Source: Scalesia atractyloides (lineage: Eukaryota; Streptophyta; Magnoliopsida; Asterales; Asteraceae). From it: 64,000 bases of DNA. The notes under the pieces are model-generated. The model saw only the letters and a list, made by a program, of their open reading frames with translations. It was not told the origin of the DNA and made no database searches. The position numbers and the translations under genes are program-made. The stretch spans positions 46,140,869-46,204,868 of the forward strand of contig CAMTDV010000018.1 of the NCBI GenBank assembly GCA_947069175.1, read 5' to 3'. How positions within the stretch are numbered: the stretch's first letter is position 1; each line of letters starts with the position of its first letter. Positions 10,304 through 20,730 of the stretch are shown here, piece after piece.

Positions 10304-13101
10304 TGGATTCTGGATAGTGGAGCTTCCAGACATATGACAGGAATGAAAGCACTCTTGTTCGATATAAAAGCTATCAATGGCGGTTATGTTGGATTTGCTA
10401 GAAACCAAGGTGGAAGGATTGTCGCTGAGGGAAAGCTCTCAAATGGAGTTGTTTCATTCGATCAAGTGAACTACATTGCAGAGCTTGAGAATAACCTTCT
10501 GAGTATTTCTCAAATTTGTGATAAGAAGTTTACCATCCACTTCAACGATAAAGAATGCATGATCATCAAACCGGGTTTCAAAATACCAGACGAATGGATA
10601 CTCATGCGTGCACCAAGAGAGAATAATTTGTATGTTCTTGACATGGGAAAGGCTACTACTTCTTCAAAAATGGCACAATGTTTTGTCTTGAAAGCTAATG
10701 AGAAGGAGTCAATCTTATGGCATAGAAAGATGGGCCACATTCACCTGAGAAAGATGAATCATTTGGTACATAACGATTTGGGGGAAGGTGTGAATCTGAA
10801 AAGTTTTCATATGTCAAATAATTGTCTCGAGTGTAAAAAGGGAAAGCAGATCAAGAAATCTCATCCGAGAAAGATTCTCAATTCGATAAAGTTACCAGTC
10901 GAAAGACTTCATATAGATCTCTTTGGTCCAGTGAATGTCCAAAGCATTTCTGGAGATCTCTACTGCTTGGTAGTCACTGACGATTATTCCCGATACTCGT
11001 GGGTATTCTTCTAAGGATCAAAAGATGAGACGTTTGAAAACTTAGTAATTCTTTTCAAGAAACTTGAGAACCTGTACCATCTTCCGGTGAGACGCATTAG
11101 AGGTGACAATGGTACTGAGTTTAAAAACATCAAAATGAGGGAATTCTACAATGCGAAAGAAATTTTACACGAGTTTAGTGCACCCTACACTCCGCAGCAA
11201 AACGGTGTCGCTGAAAGGAAGAACATAACTTTAACCGAAACTGCAAGAACCATGCTTGCAGACTCAAAGCTTCCAGTCAGCTTCTAGAGTGAAGCAGTTG
11301 CAACGGCTTGTTACACACTTAACAGAGTTTTAACAGTAAAACCAACAAAGAAGACCTGTTTTGAGATGATCAACCGACGGAAACCGAATTTGAAGTTCTT
11401 AGAACCATTTGGGGTGCCATGTACTGTAATCGATCAAGATGGCAAATTTGGAGCTAAATCACTCGAAGGTTTCTTTGTCGGATATGCAAGTCCATTGCAA
11501 AGAGTTTACGTTCCCTCATTGAGAAGAGTCATTGAAGCGCAGCATGTTGATTGTTTTAACTATACAGATCTTGTTCAGCGAAAAGGTGATGCATGGTTAT
11601 TCAACTATCAAGACTTGTGGAAATCATTTGACTTGCCTGAAGAACCATCTGATGAAGAAATTGCAGCGTTATATTATCTTCATCAATGAGCAAATAAAGA
11701 GCAATCATCAGACCAATTATGGTTAATCAACCCACGTTGGGATCATCTTCTTCTGATGCTAGTTCAAGTAATAGCGGTGGTCAAGAAATTCAAACAGATC
11801 AAGTGACACCGACTATAGAACCAGTCAATACTACAGTAAATCCTAATCTTTCTGAAGCACAGAGTTCAGACTCAGACGAGGCTCCAGCATTCGATGCCGA
11901 TGGAGAATCTTCTTCAGATGAAGAAGCAGAGCAGATTACAAGTTTATTGAATAAATCTGCAAGCCCGAGTAGTGCTCCTGAAGTTGAAGTATTGGTAGAT
12001 CAACATATCAAAAATCAAGAGAATACTGTGGTTGTTCAAGGTGAAGTGATGCCAAGATCATATTCTTATCGTCTGTCAAATTCTATAATAGGCGAATTAC
12101 AAGCTGGTGTGAGAACACGGAGTCAAATAAACAAAGCTTTGAGCTGTTTCTATACTCGTGTTCTTCAATTCAAGAGTACTGCTACTGTTCATGTTTCATA
12201 TCCCAGATAGAGCCAAAGAGTGTTTCTGAAGCTTTAGGCGATGAAAACTGGGTACAAGCAATGCAAGAGGAACCGTTACAGTTCGAGAAGTTAGGAGTGT
12301 GGACGCTTGTAGACCTACCTGAAAATCAGAAAGCAATTGATACAAATGGGTCTTTAAATGCAAGCGAGACGATCGAGACAACGCTCAGCTTGTTGTCAAG
12401 GAATTTCACCAGCAGGAAGGGATAGACTAAACAGAAGTGTATGCAACAGTAGCTCGCTTAGAATCTATTCGAATATTTCTTGCTTTTGTAGCATGGAATG
12501 GATTTAAAGTCTATCAGTTGGATGTCAAATCAACTTTTCTGTACAGAAAATTACGCGAGAAGGTGTACGTCGGACAACCACCAGGGTTTGTCGATCCACT
12601 CAATAAAAGGAAAGCATATCTTCTTGATAAAGCTCTTTACGGTTTACACAAAGCCCCGAGAGCTGGGTACGAGACGTCATCGCAACATCTCGTGGGAAAC
12701 GGATTTGTCAGAGGAACTGTGGATAGTACTCTCTTCACCAGAGAAGTTGGTAATCATTTAATTATCGTTCATATCTATGTGGACGACATCATCTTTGGAT
12801 CAACGAATGATAGTCTTTGCAAGGAGTTTGAGGGCATCATGAAGAAGAAATTCGAAATGTCTTCAATGGGTGAAATGAAATTCTTCCTCGAATTGCAAGT
12901 AGATCAACTTCTTGACGGTATTTTCATTCATCAGACCAAGTATGTGCACGACATATTGAAGAAGTTTGATATGGAAAGCTCGAAGCCGTTATCTACTCCT
13001 CTTGCTCTTAATCACGGGATTTGCATTGACGAAACTGGAACCAAAGTTGATGAGACGCTCTAAAGATCAATGATAGGATCGTTGATTTATCTGACGACAT
13101 C
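10304..13101 (+). pseudogene. pol: Copia pol of element A: PR, INT, RT (truncated by B)
   Basis: Protease active site DSGASRHMTG at 10313-10342. GAG-pre-integrase with LWHRKMGHIH...CLECKKGKQ (zinc HHCC) at about 10715-10850. Integrase core from about 10905, with catalytic D in HIDLFGP, D in GDNGTEF and E in NGVAERKN. Integrase is interrupted by TAA at about 11012-11014 and TAG at about 11285-11287. A Ser-rich linker (11719-12195) precedes RT, which is frameshifted near 12340 and readable from 12437 with the YVDD catalytic box at about 12777. A TAA falls at about 13061-13063. Element B is inserted at 13102, inside RT. RNaseH resumes at 28141. Confidence 0.9.
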
Positions 13102-13502
13102 TGTTGGTGCATAATGTCTATGTCTTAAACTTATATCGAGTCTGTATAGTATAGAGTTGAATAGACTAGGTGAATAATGTATTTATGAACAATGTAAGCA
13201 ACTTCACTCATGACTTTAATGTATAGCCAAGTTCGCCGAACTTGCTAAGGCAAGTTCGGGCGAACTTAGGTGTCTCCTAGGGCGAACCTGCATCATTATA
13301 AATACCTAGCTAGTCTACTTCATTTGTAACTTTGGCATTTCAGAGGCGAAGCTCTGTCCGTTTGTAACCAGAACATTTGATCTATAAAACTGACGTTTAA
13401 CTGATTAAATCTTGTCTATTGGTAAACACAACGTAATATGTCTGCTATTATGGACGTTAGATATCAAATTTAGGTTCCTAAGCATCAAGGATCGGTCCTA
13501 CA
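13102..13502 (+). repeat. 5' LTR of copia B
   Basis: 401 bp, TGTTGGTGC...TCCTACA. It has palindromes around 13227-13265, TATAAATA at 13297-13304 and the GCGAAGCTCTGTC element at about 13345-13358. Confidence 0.95.
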
Positions 13503-13504
13503 AG

Positions 13505-13516
13505 TGGTATCAGAGC
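13505..13516 (+). other. Primer-binding site of copia B
   Basis: TGGTATCAGAGC (initiator tRNA-Met), two bases after the LTR. Confidence 0.9.
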
Positions 13517-13759
13517 TAGAACAACCTGATTTGATAGTATCAAGACAATAACACTTATATTTCTACTCCATTCTTCTCTTTTTCTTAACTTTTGAACATC
13601 AAATGAAGAATTCACGGTCAAAATCTTTTGAATTTTGAATATATCATGTAAAATACAACAAAGATAAACCCTTGAAAGATTGGAGACCAAATTCAACCGA
13701 AATCATGTCGAAATTTTGAAAAAACCATGTTTTTGAAAACCTACTTGATCGAACTTGTT

Positions 13760-14135
13760 GGCCATGTTTGGCCGAACTTATACTAAAACATCACTTTTCA
13801 AGTGATTTTTGTCAAGTTTGCCCGAACTTGAGTAGTTTTTGAAGAAATTTCAGCTAAGTTCGCTCGAAGTTACACAATTTTTCATTGATTTTACATCAAG
13901 TTCGACCGAACTTGTGTAAATTTCAAAGAAACTTTATGTAAGTTCGCCCGAACTTACTAAATTTTTTATCAAATTCTTGAAGATAAGTTCGCCTGAAGTT
14001 CTATTGGATTTGTGTCTCAAGTTCGACCGAACTCATAAGCCAAGTTTTTAAAACAAATCTAACAAGTTCAACCGAACTTGTTAGAAAATCAGAAAATTCT
14101 TCATTTGTTGCTACAAGTTCGACCGAACTTGTAGT
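13760..14135 (+). repeat. Phased palindrome array in leader of copia B
   Basis: Nine copies of the AAGTTCG-NN-CGAACTT motif, starting at about 13770, 13813, 13854, 13896, 13939, 13983, 14018, 14062 and 14113; steps are mostly 41-44 bp. The order of central variants resembles that in A's array. The spacers differ from A more than the palindromes do. Confidence 0.9.
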
Positions 14136-14196
14136 AGGACTAATTGTTTTCAAAGTTTTTGAAAAATTTTCAGAGTACACGTTTTCGTTATTCACA

Positions 14197-15374
14197 ATGG
14201 AGGATCAACTAAGAGCTTTTATGTCCGAAGCTAGCTCGTTAGATGCCAATGTGATCAATCAAGTCAATCTTGATAATGAAATGGGAACGACTGTCAAACC
14301 ACCCAAGCTGATGAGCATGGACGAGTACGAAGCATGGAAAGAGAAATTTACTTACTGGGTTCAAGCCATGCACTTCGCTGGCTGGGTGTCAATTGAAAGA
14401 GGCTACACTGTTCCGGTAGATGAACATCAACGAGTTCTTGAAAAGTACAACTACTTGACGGTTTAGAAAGAAGAATATATAGCCGAGAAAAAGATGACCA
14501 GTCTCATCCAGTAGTCTGTCAAAGAAGATATCCTGATCTTGCTACCAGAGTATACTACTGCAAGAGATCTTTGGTTGTCATTACAGAAGAAGTATCTAGG
14601 CAGCACCGAAATGATCAAAAGTAAAAAGGCACTTATCCTGAAAGAGTTCGATATCTTCACTATGCTAAAGAATGAGACCATAAAGCAAATGATAGAGCGT
14701 TTCTGTCATCTTAAAGTGCAAATGCGAAGACACGGTCTCGAAAAGACATAACAAGAATACATCGACAAACTTGCTGACGCATTACCAGAGGGTGAATGGA
14801 CTACATATTTGATGGTTCTGAAGAACAGCGATAAGTGGGAATTTTTCAAGTTGTCGACGTTTATCGATAAACTCGAAGGCCATGAAATGGAACTTCTGAA
14901 GATGGCGAAGTCAAAAACGCTAATGTTGTTCAAGACGTCGGTATGTATTACAAAGGTGGAATGCTAGATAGTGTTTCGAGTCCTAAAATTCAGACGGCTT
15001 TTAGTGCTAACATGAATGCTTCTCCACAAAATCAGAATCAATCACAGCCTTAGTATGATCAAAGTCCTCAAAGTTCTTACTCAAGCACTGGTTCAAATTC
15101 AAATTAACAAAGCCAAGCTAAGCGAACCAGAATCAACAACAAAGATCTGATCCGAATGTATATAAATGCAACATCGCAGTGAATTTAACAATGTTGTTTC
15201 AGAACAAGTTGCAAAACAACATATGTCACTACTCGCTACCATATTAGAATCTTATGAATGTCTTGTTGCCGGTAATATCGGAAACCTGAGATGACCGCAG
15301 AAGATTATGACCAGGTAGACAAGGAAGAACTCGAATTAATGGACATCAAATGGTCCTTATCTTCGATCATCATG
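14197..15374 (+). pseudogene. gag: gag of copia B, 5' part (broken)
   Basis: ATG 14197 (MEDQLRAFM) starts the same Gag protein as in A (core PPKLMSMDEYE). In-frame TAG codons occur at about 14464-14466 and 14512-14514, and a TAA at about 14749-14751. A frameshift near 14915 follows MAKSK. The coding trace continues through the Gln/Asn-rich region to DIKWSLSSII at about 15370, where the LTR of gypsy C begins. Everything from the first zinc knuckle to the start of integrase is missing from B. Confidence 0.85.
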
Positions 15375-15771
15375 TGTCATCCCGGGTTTTTAGGATAACT
15401 TAAACGTAATACTTGTCGAGTGAATTATATGCTATGTATTAAACATGTACGAGTTAGTGAATACGTGATGTGCGATTATGTGATTGTGTTAGTTACAAAA
15501 TATACATATATATAATAAATATGTACACGAACCGAACCGCGACACGAACCAACCGTAAACTCCTTGTGGCTCTAGGAGTGAACCGAGTTCTAACCCAAAC
15601 CTTAAGCTCAAACTAATCGGCCGCAAGATCAAACACAAACCGAACTCCTTGTGACTCTAGGAAACCTTAAACTCAAACTAATCGGCCACAAAGATCAAAC
15701 CCAAACCGACCCACCCAAGTTCCTCGGCCACGAGCTCAAGCCAAACCGTAACCCTTATCCCTTTTTGCGCC

Positions 15772-15779
15772 TATATATA
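15772..15779 (+). promoter_or_regulatory. TATA box of gypsy C LTR
   Basis: TATATATA, about 400 bp into the LTR, followed by a C-rich stretch that may be the start of the transcript. Confidence 0.5.
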
Positions 15780-17714
15780 CAAACCCCCATGCATGCTTCC
15801 TTCACAAACACAAACCCTAATAGCAAAACAGCCGCCGGCTGCCTTACTCTTGTTCCATTGATCGCGCAACAGCCTTCCCTTTTCTTTCCTCTCGGTCGCA
15901 GTAGCAGCAGCCCTCGCCATCTTCATCTCCCGGCGCGACAGCAGATTCTTCATCTCATTCGGTCGTGATCTTGCTTGAACAGCCGGATCATTCTTGTCCA
16001 AGACTCGGCTTATTTACCTAGTTATTAAAGGTTAGAATTCAGCATATGTTACAAGATCATATTCGGTTACATGTGTTTTAATTTTGTTTTTTTTTTTTCG
16101 GATTGAATGATTGAATGAAACGATTGTGTTGTTTTCGGATTATATATGATTGAATCGGCTGATGTATCATTGTTACAAGTATGATTGTTTTCGGAACTTA
16201 TAAGTTTGCCAAGTATGTTTGAATGAAAAGTTAGGCTAGCCGATTTGCTAATAATGTTTGCATGTGATGTTGTTCGAAATCTGAAAGTTTTAGGCTGTGT
16301 TTGCTTATAAAAACTAAAGATGTTGATTAGGGTTTGCATGGATATGTTATATGTATTGATCTATGATTAGGAAACCGGTTCTTGATCGCCTAGGTTAATC
16401 ATATGAACGGCTGATGCGAGTTTATGATAATGATATGCTGAAACAGTTTGCTGAGTAATAGTTACAGCCGACTTCATCTGGCTGTAACTCGGTCATTAGT
16501 TGTCGAAAAACGGATTTTCTGATGTCTAGAACGTAGAGATTTGAATAACGAATCTAAGGGCGCTGGATTCATAATTTTCTGAAGTCGTTTGATATTTTTA
16601 AAGGGCCAAATAAGTTCAGTAACTAAAGCTGTGAAAATCCTGAAATTTTGTTAGTTGTTTATCGAGTTGGATTTTAAAATCAGTAGGGAGTTGAGTCATG
16701 AATTTTGTACAGCAACTAGGTATGGAAATTTCCGGGCAACTCCAACTGGAATTTTGTTAATTGGACGATCGGTGATTTTTAAATAAATTCTTTCGTGGAC
16801 TGCAGTCAGAAAGTGATAAATCTGACTGCAGCCTAGTATATTAATATTTATGGTTAAATGGTAAAGATTTAGGACTTGGAAAATTTATATAAATTTCTAC
16901 AGTATAAATGGCACCTGCTGTAAAAATATTGGAATTTTTGGAACGTTGGAACTATTTTATAAAAATCCTAGAAAACAGCTGAATTATGAGTGTTAAGCTG
17001 AAATTTGATAACTTGTGATTGTGTGCACCAAATTGTGTCATGGATTGGTTTATGTTCATGATAAGTTGTTTTGATCACTAGGTTCACATGAGTATACTTG
17101 CATGCATGTTTGAGTGTTAGATATGTTGTTTGTGTGTATCACTTTGTGCGTAAATTAAGTGTAGAATTTGTATTGGTGTGATCACACACTGACTTGAAAT
17201 CAATTGGTTTGTTAGGACGCGATTAGCGGTCCCATCCTTTACAACTTCTTTGCTACACTAACCGAGCAAATAAAGGTGAGTTCACGGCCCCTAACTTTAT
17301 CCGGTTTTTAAACAACAGGGGGAGAAACATGTAAACACTCTTCAAACTCAATCTCTTTACGTTATACGAATTTAACGTCACATAACTATTCGGTAACTAA
17401 GTTAATGTTAATGTAATGTTATGGTCATTAAGTAGCTATATCACTTAAGTCCTCGTCAATCTCTCGGATCGTTAGCATTGGGTTTAATAGCGGGGGAGTT
17501 ATAAGTAGTACTACTGGGCCGACAAGCCCCATCCGAGCTAGTCGCGCTAGCCGAACGGGTATGGTCAACGGATGAATAATTCGGCCTAACTTCGCCATGG
17601 TCAGTGATAGGCCTGGCAACACGGAGGCACAACAGTCAGCTTCGATCACGAACTCTTACGTGACATAACTTTAGGCTAGCTACCTATATATGTTAACATT
17701 GAACTTAATTACAA

Positions 17715-17900
17715 AACAACTATATTATCCCGGGTTGAGGATAATGGAAACAACAACTTATTATTCCGGGTTGGAATATGGAAACAACAACTATATTATC
17801 CCGGGTTGAGGATAATGGAAGCAACAACTTATTATTTCGGGATTGGAATAATGGAACCAGCACGTTATCCCGGGTTAGGGATAACGGGGAAAACAAACTA
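17715..17900. repeat. Tandem TTATCCCGGGTT...GGATAATGG hairpin repeats in C's LTR
   Basis: Four or so degenerate units of about 45-50 bp. Each holds a short inverted repeat (ATTATCC...GGATAAT) around CCGGGTTG, separated by AACAACAACT-like stretches. Confidence 0.8.
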
Positions 17901-18315
17901 TAACCAAACAAACGAATTTATGAAAACCTGTGAACTCACTCATCTTTAATGTTGACACTTGTTTCTTTACATGTTTCTCAGGACGCTAGGTTCTCTAGGT
18001 GCACGCACATGCATTGAACAAGACATCTTTTATCGAGTCTTATTTAAAAATATTGTTTTGGGTTTTTCATTTGTTTTGGCGTTTGTGTTGGCGCCCGCTT
18101 CACTACTTATTTATGCTTCCGCTCAACTTTAAAAACTAATGCTTCCGCTAAATATTGGTAACTAATCAAGACAATATAAAATCTACGACAAATGATTTTT
18201 GAAAACGTATTATCAAACCATATAGAGTCGTTCGACGTACTAGTGTTTCAGATTCTGGTTTGTTCACACGCCTCGCGGTAAAACTCCGCAAGTGGAAATT
18301 GAGGGTGTGACAGAT

Positions 18316-18327
18316 TGGTATCAGAGC
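18316..18327 (+). other. Primer-binding site of gypsy C
   Basis: TGGTATCAGAGC, three bases after the LTR end. Between here and 18587 the leader holds an ATC/ATG-type trinucleotide run at about 18520-18546. Confidence 0.9.
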
Positions 18328-18587
18328 CACTAGCTATAGAGAACCAGGTTTGCATTAGAAGTAGACCTAAACTATAGCTGATTTCACGACACTAGACTTA
18401 GTTTGGCACCGAACTATTATATCTTGTTATGCGATGTACCACAACTGTGTTATGTGGATTATGACTTAATAATAAGAAATGAAAACAACTCGTAACTAAC
18501 TACACGACCTAACAGGCAATATCATCATCATCATCGTCATCATCAGCCGACAAACTTACGCCACCAAGAGCGCCAGGAAAGGCACCT

Positions 18588-19160
18588 ATGGTGGAACCGT
18601 TACCATCTTATGGCGAGGAGACACGCTCAGCTGCGAGGAAAAGGCTCGCTCTGGGGGAGGAGTCGTCATCACGCCCAACCAATTCTGTGCCGGTTGAACC
18701 GGTTAACACTGTAGAAGTAGGAATTGACCTACTTAGAATCATATTACATAAACAACAAGCACAGTTAGAAAGAATGCAGGAAACCATCCTAGCACAAGGA
18801 TGGATGATCCGACAACTGACAGGTAAAACCGACTCGCTCGAGGAAGAGCATCATACGAGTAAGATAGCTCGTAACACCTTAGCCAGAGATCTGCGTGCTG
18901 AGCAGATAAGAGCAGACTGGCTCGAGGACAGAGTCCTGGAAAATAGTTGGAACATTCAGGAGCTACAGCAAAATCAAGCACCTGCACCAGCACCGGCCCC
19001 TCCAGTGCCGGTGGAGGAGGATCCGGAAGAGGATCCAGAGGAGGACCCTGAAGAGGATCTAGAGGAGGATCCGGAGGAGGACCCAGCGGTAGAAGCTGGA
19101 AATGCCGCGCAGGATGACGGCAACGACAGTGACTTGGGGGATGGAGACGTAGACGACTGA
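18588..19160 (+). CDS. Acidic coiled-coil pre-gag protein of gypsy C
   Basis: An uninterrupted 190-residue ORF between PBS and gag. Residues about 45-125 are rich in Leu, Gln, Glu and Arg with helical periodicity and may form a coiled coil. Then comes an Ala-Pro run (residues about 130-140), several tandem EEDPEEDP repeats and an Asp-rich tail. There is no signal peptide, membrane helix or catalytic motif, and I recognise no family. The ORF is intact while gag and pol of the same copy have stops, but at this length that may be chance. It could be a charged chaperone-like or chromatin-binding accessory, but that is inference. It ends about 260 bp before gag. Confidence 0.5.
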   Translation: MVEPLPSYGEETRSAARKRLALGEESSSRPTNSVPVEPVNTVEVGIDLLRIILHKQQAQLERMQETILAQGWMIRQLTGKTDSLEEEHHTSKIARNTLARDLRAEQIRADWLEDRVLENSWNIQELQQNQAPAPAPAPPVPVEEDPEEDPEEDPEEDLEEDPEEDPAVEAGNAAQDDGNDSDLGDGDVDD

Positions 19161-19420
19161 CACGTCTCGCTTATTTTATTTACTTTCCTCCAGTCTATTT
19201 ATTTTCCCACTTGTGTTTAAACTTGAGACTTTATAGTGGATTCATATGTTTGATTTGCACTTTGTAAGACGTTGAAAATTTCAGTTAATCAAGTATTTCT
19301 TTTGACTATTTTATATATTAAGTTGACATAACTTGATAATTTTTAAAGTATGAAGTAGGATAACTATATTGGATATATAGACTTATCGGGGTGTGTTTGT
19401 GTTGTGTTTCGAAGATCTAA

Positions 19421-20730
19421 ATGGCAACTGGACGACGTGGAAACCTTAACTTGACGCCTGAAGAGCTAGCTGCCATGATTCAAGAGCACGTGAACGCAGC
19501 TTTAGCGGGTGTTCAGAACCAACCGGCAGGTAACCATTATTAAATTTTCGTGTGAAAATCTAATAGTGAGGCTAGTAAAATTCCTTGCTGACTACCTGTT
19601 CTCTGTCAGCAGGAGGGGGCTTTAACCCCTACAAGATGTTCCTTGACGCGAAACCAAGCAAATTCTCGGGGGCGGAAGGACCCATTGGACTGGTCCGCTG
19701 GATCGAAAAATCTTAATCCGTTTTTGAAATGTGCAACTGTCTAGAGGCCAACAAGGTCAAGTACACAGCCTCAACACTGGAAGATGGGGCACTGACATGG
19801 TGGAATGCACAGGTCCAAACACGTGGACTTATTGCTGCCAATGTAATGGCCTGGGCCGAGTTCAAGGCCCTAATCAAAGAGGAGTACTGTCCACGAGACA
19901 GAGTGCAACAGTTGGAGCAAGCCTTATGGAACCACAAGATGGTGGGATCCGAAATCGAAGCTTACACCGCAAAACATCATGACTTGGTATTTCTGTGTCT
20001 CGATTTGGCCAACACTGTGGAGAAAAGACTCGAGTTCTACCTTGGGGGTCTGGTTCCGGAAATTCAGGGTATGGTAATGGCTAGTAACCCTGTAACTGAA
20101 CATCAAGCAATCCGATTGGCTCACAAACTCACCGATAAGGCGGTGGAACAAAAGAAGCTGCTAGCACGGGGTACAACTGAAGTTGCCCCGGATAACAAAA
20201 GAAAGTTTGAAGACTCGTCTGCTCGACAGTCTTCGTCATCCCAGCCGCAGCAGGGGAACCAGAAACGGTTCAATCATTACAACAGCCACCGGGGTCACCA
20301 AAATCAGCCCGTCAACAACAACAACAACAACCAGAACGCAAGCGGCTATGCAGGTCGAAAGCCGCAGTGCAACCGCTGTAATCTCCATCATAACGGCCCT
20401 TGTGCCGGAAATCGCTGCCAACGATGTGGCAAGATGGGACATGCGGCAAAGGATTGTCGTGGGGAAATCATGTCCCGACAGAATCAAAATCAACCCCAGG
20501 GTCAGCAGCAGGGTATTAACCGGGGATGCTATCAGTGTGGTAGCACTGCTCACTTCAAAAGAGACTGCCCACAGCTACGTAACAACAACAACAATGGGGG
20601 GAACAACCACAACCACAATAACCACAACAATAATAATAACAACAACAATAATGGGAACGGTGGCACAGGAGGTGCCAAAGGTAGCGCATTTACATTGGGC
20701 CGCGGAGAGGCCAGAAACGACTCGAACGTG
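19421..20730 (+). pseudogene. gag: Ty3/gypsy gag of element C, with probable intron
   Basis: ATG 19421 begins MATGRRGNLNLTPEE. The frame meets a stop soon after 19529 unless an 80-nt intron (19530-19609) is removed. The second exon reads GGFNPYKMFL and continues in the gag frame. A TAA at 19714-19716 breaks it. The retrotransposon-gag domain (WWNAQVQTRG, YLGGLVPEIQG) spans about 19780-20070. Two CCHC knuckles follow, CQRCGKMGHAAKDC (about 20415-20460) and CYQCGSTAHFKRDC (about 20527-20570), set between Asn-rich runs coded by AAC/AAT repeats. Gag runs into protease without a frame change, as in chromoviruses. Confidence 0.9.
19530..19609 (+). other. Probable intron in gag of gypsy C
   Basis: Donor CAG|GTAACC, branch-like TGCTGAC about 20 nt before the end, a pyrimidine-rich stretch, and tandem acceptors TCAG and CAG three bases apart (ending 19609 or 19612). 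Either acceptor rejoins the gag frame, while reading through meets an in-frame TAA. Confidence 0.65.

Larger units (their letters stand above)
15375..18312 (+). repeat. 5' LTR of gypsy C
   Basis: Starts TGTCATCCCGGG (possibly two bases earlier) and ends GGGTGTGACA directly before the PBS; about 2.94 kb. A TATATATA box lies at 15772-15779 in a locally GC-rich, CT-rich promoter region. The short ORFs in it have no family signature. Confidence 0.85.

Noticed and set aside
13760..14135. Regular palindromic repeats with unique-looking spacers resemble a CRISPR array
   Set aside because: The repeats are degenerate, spacers are related between element copies, there are no cas genes, and the context is an LTR retrotransposon leader.
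15651..16339. Short ORFs in the LTR of C
   Set aside because: They lie in the promoter/leader part of an LTR, are low complexity, and have no recognisable domain.
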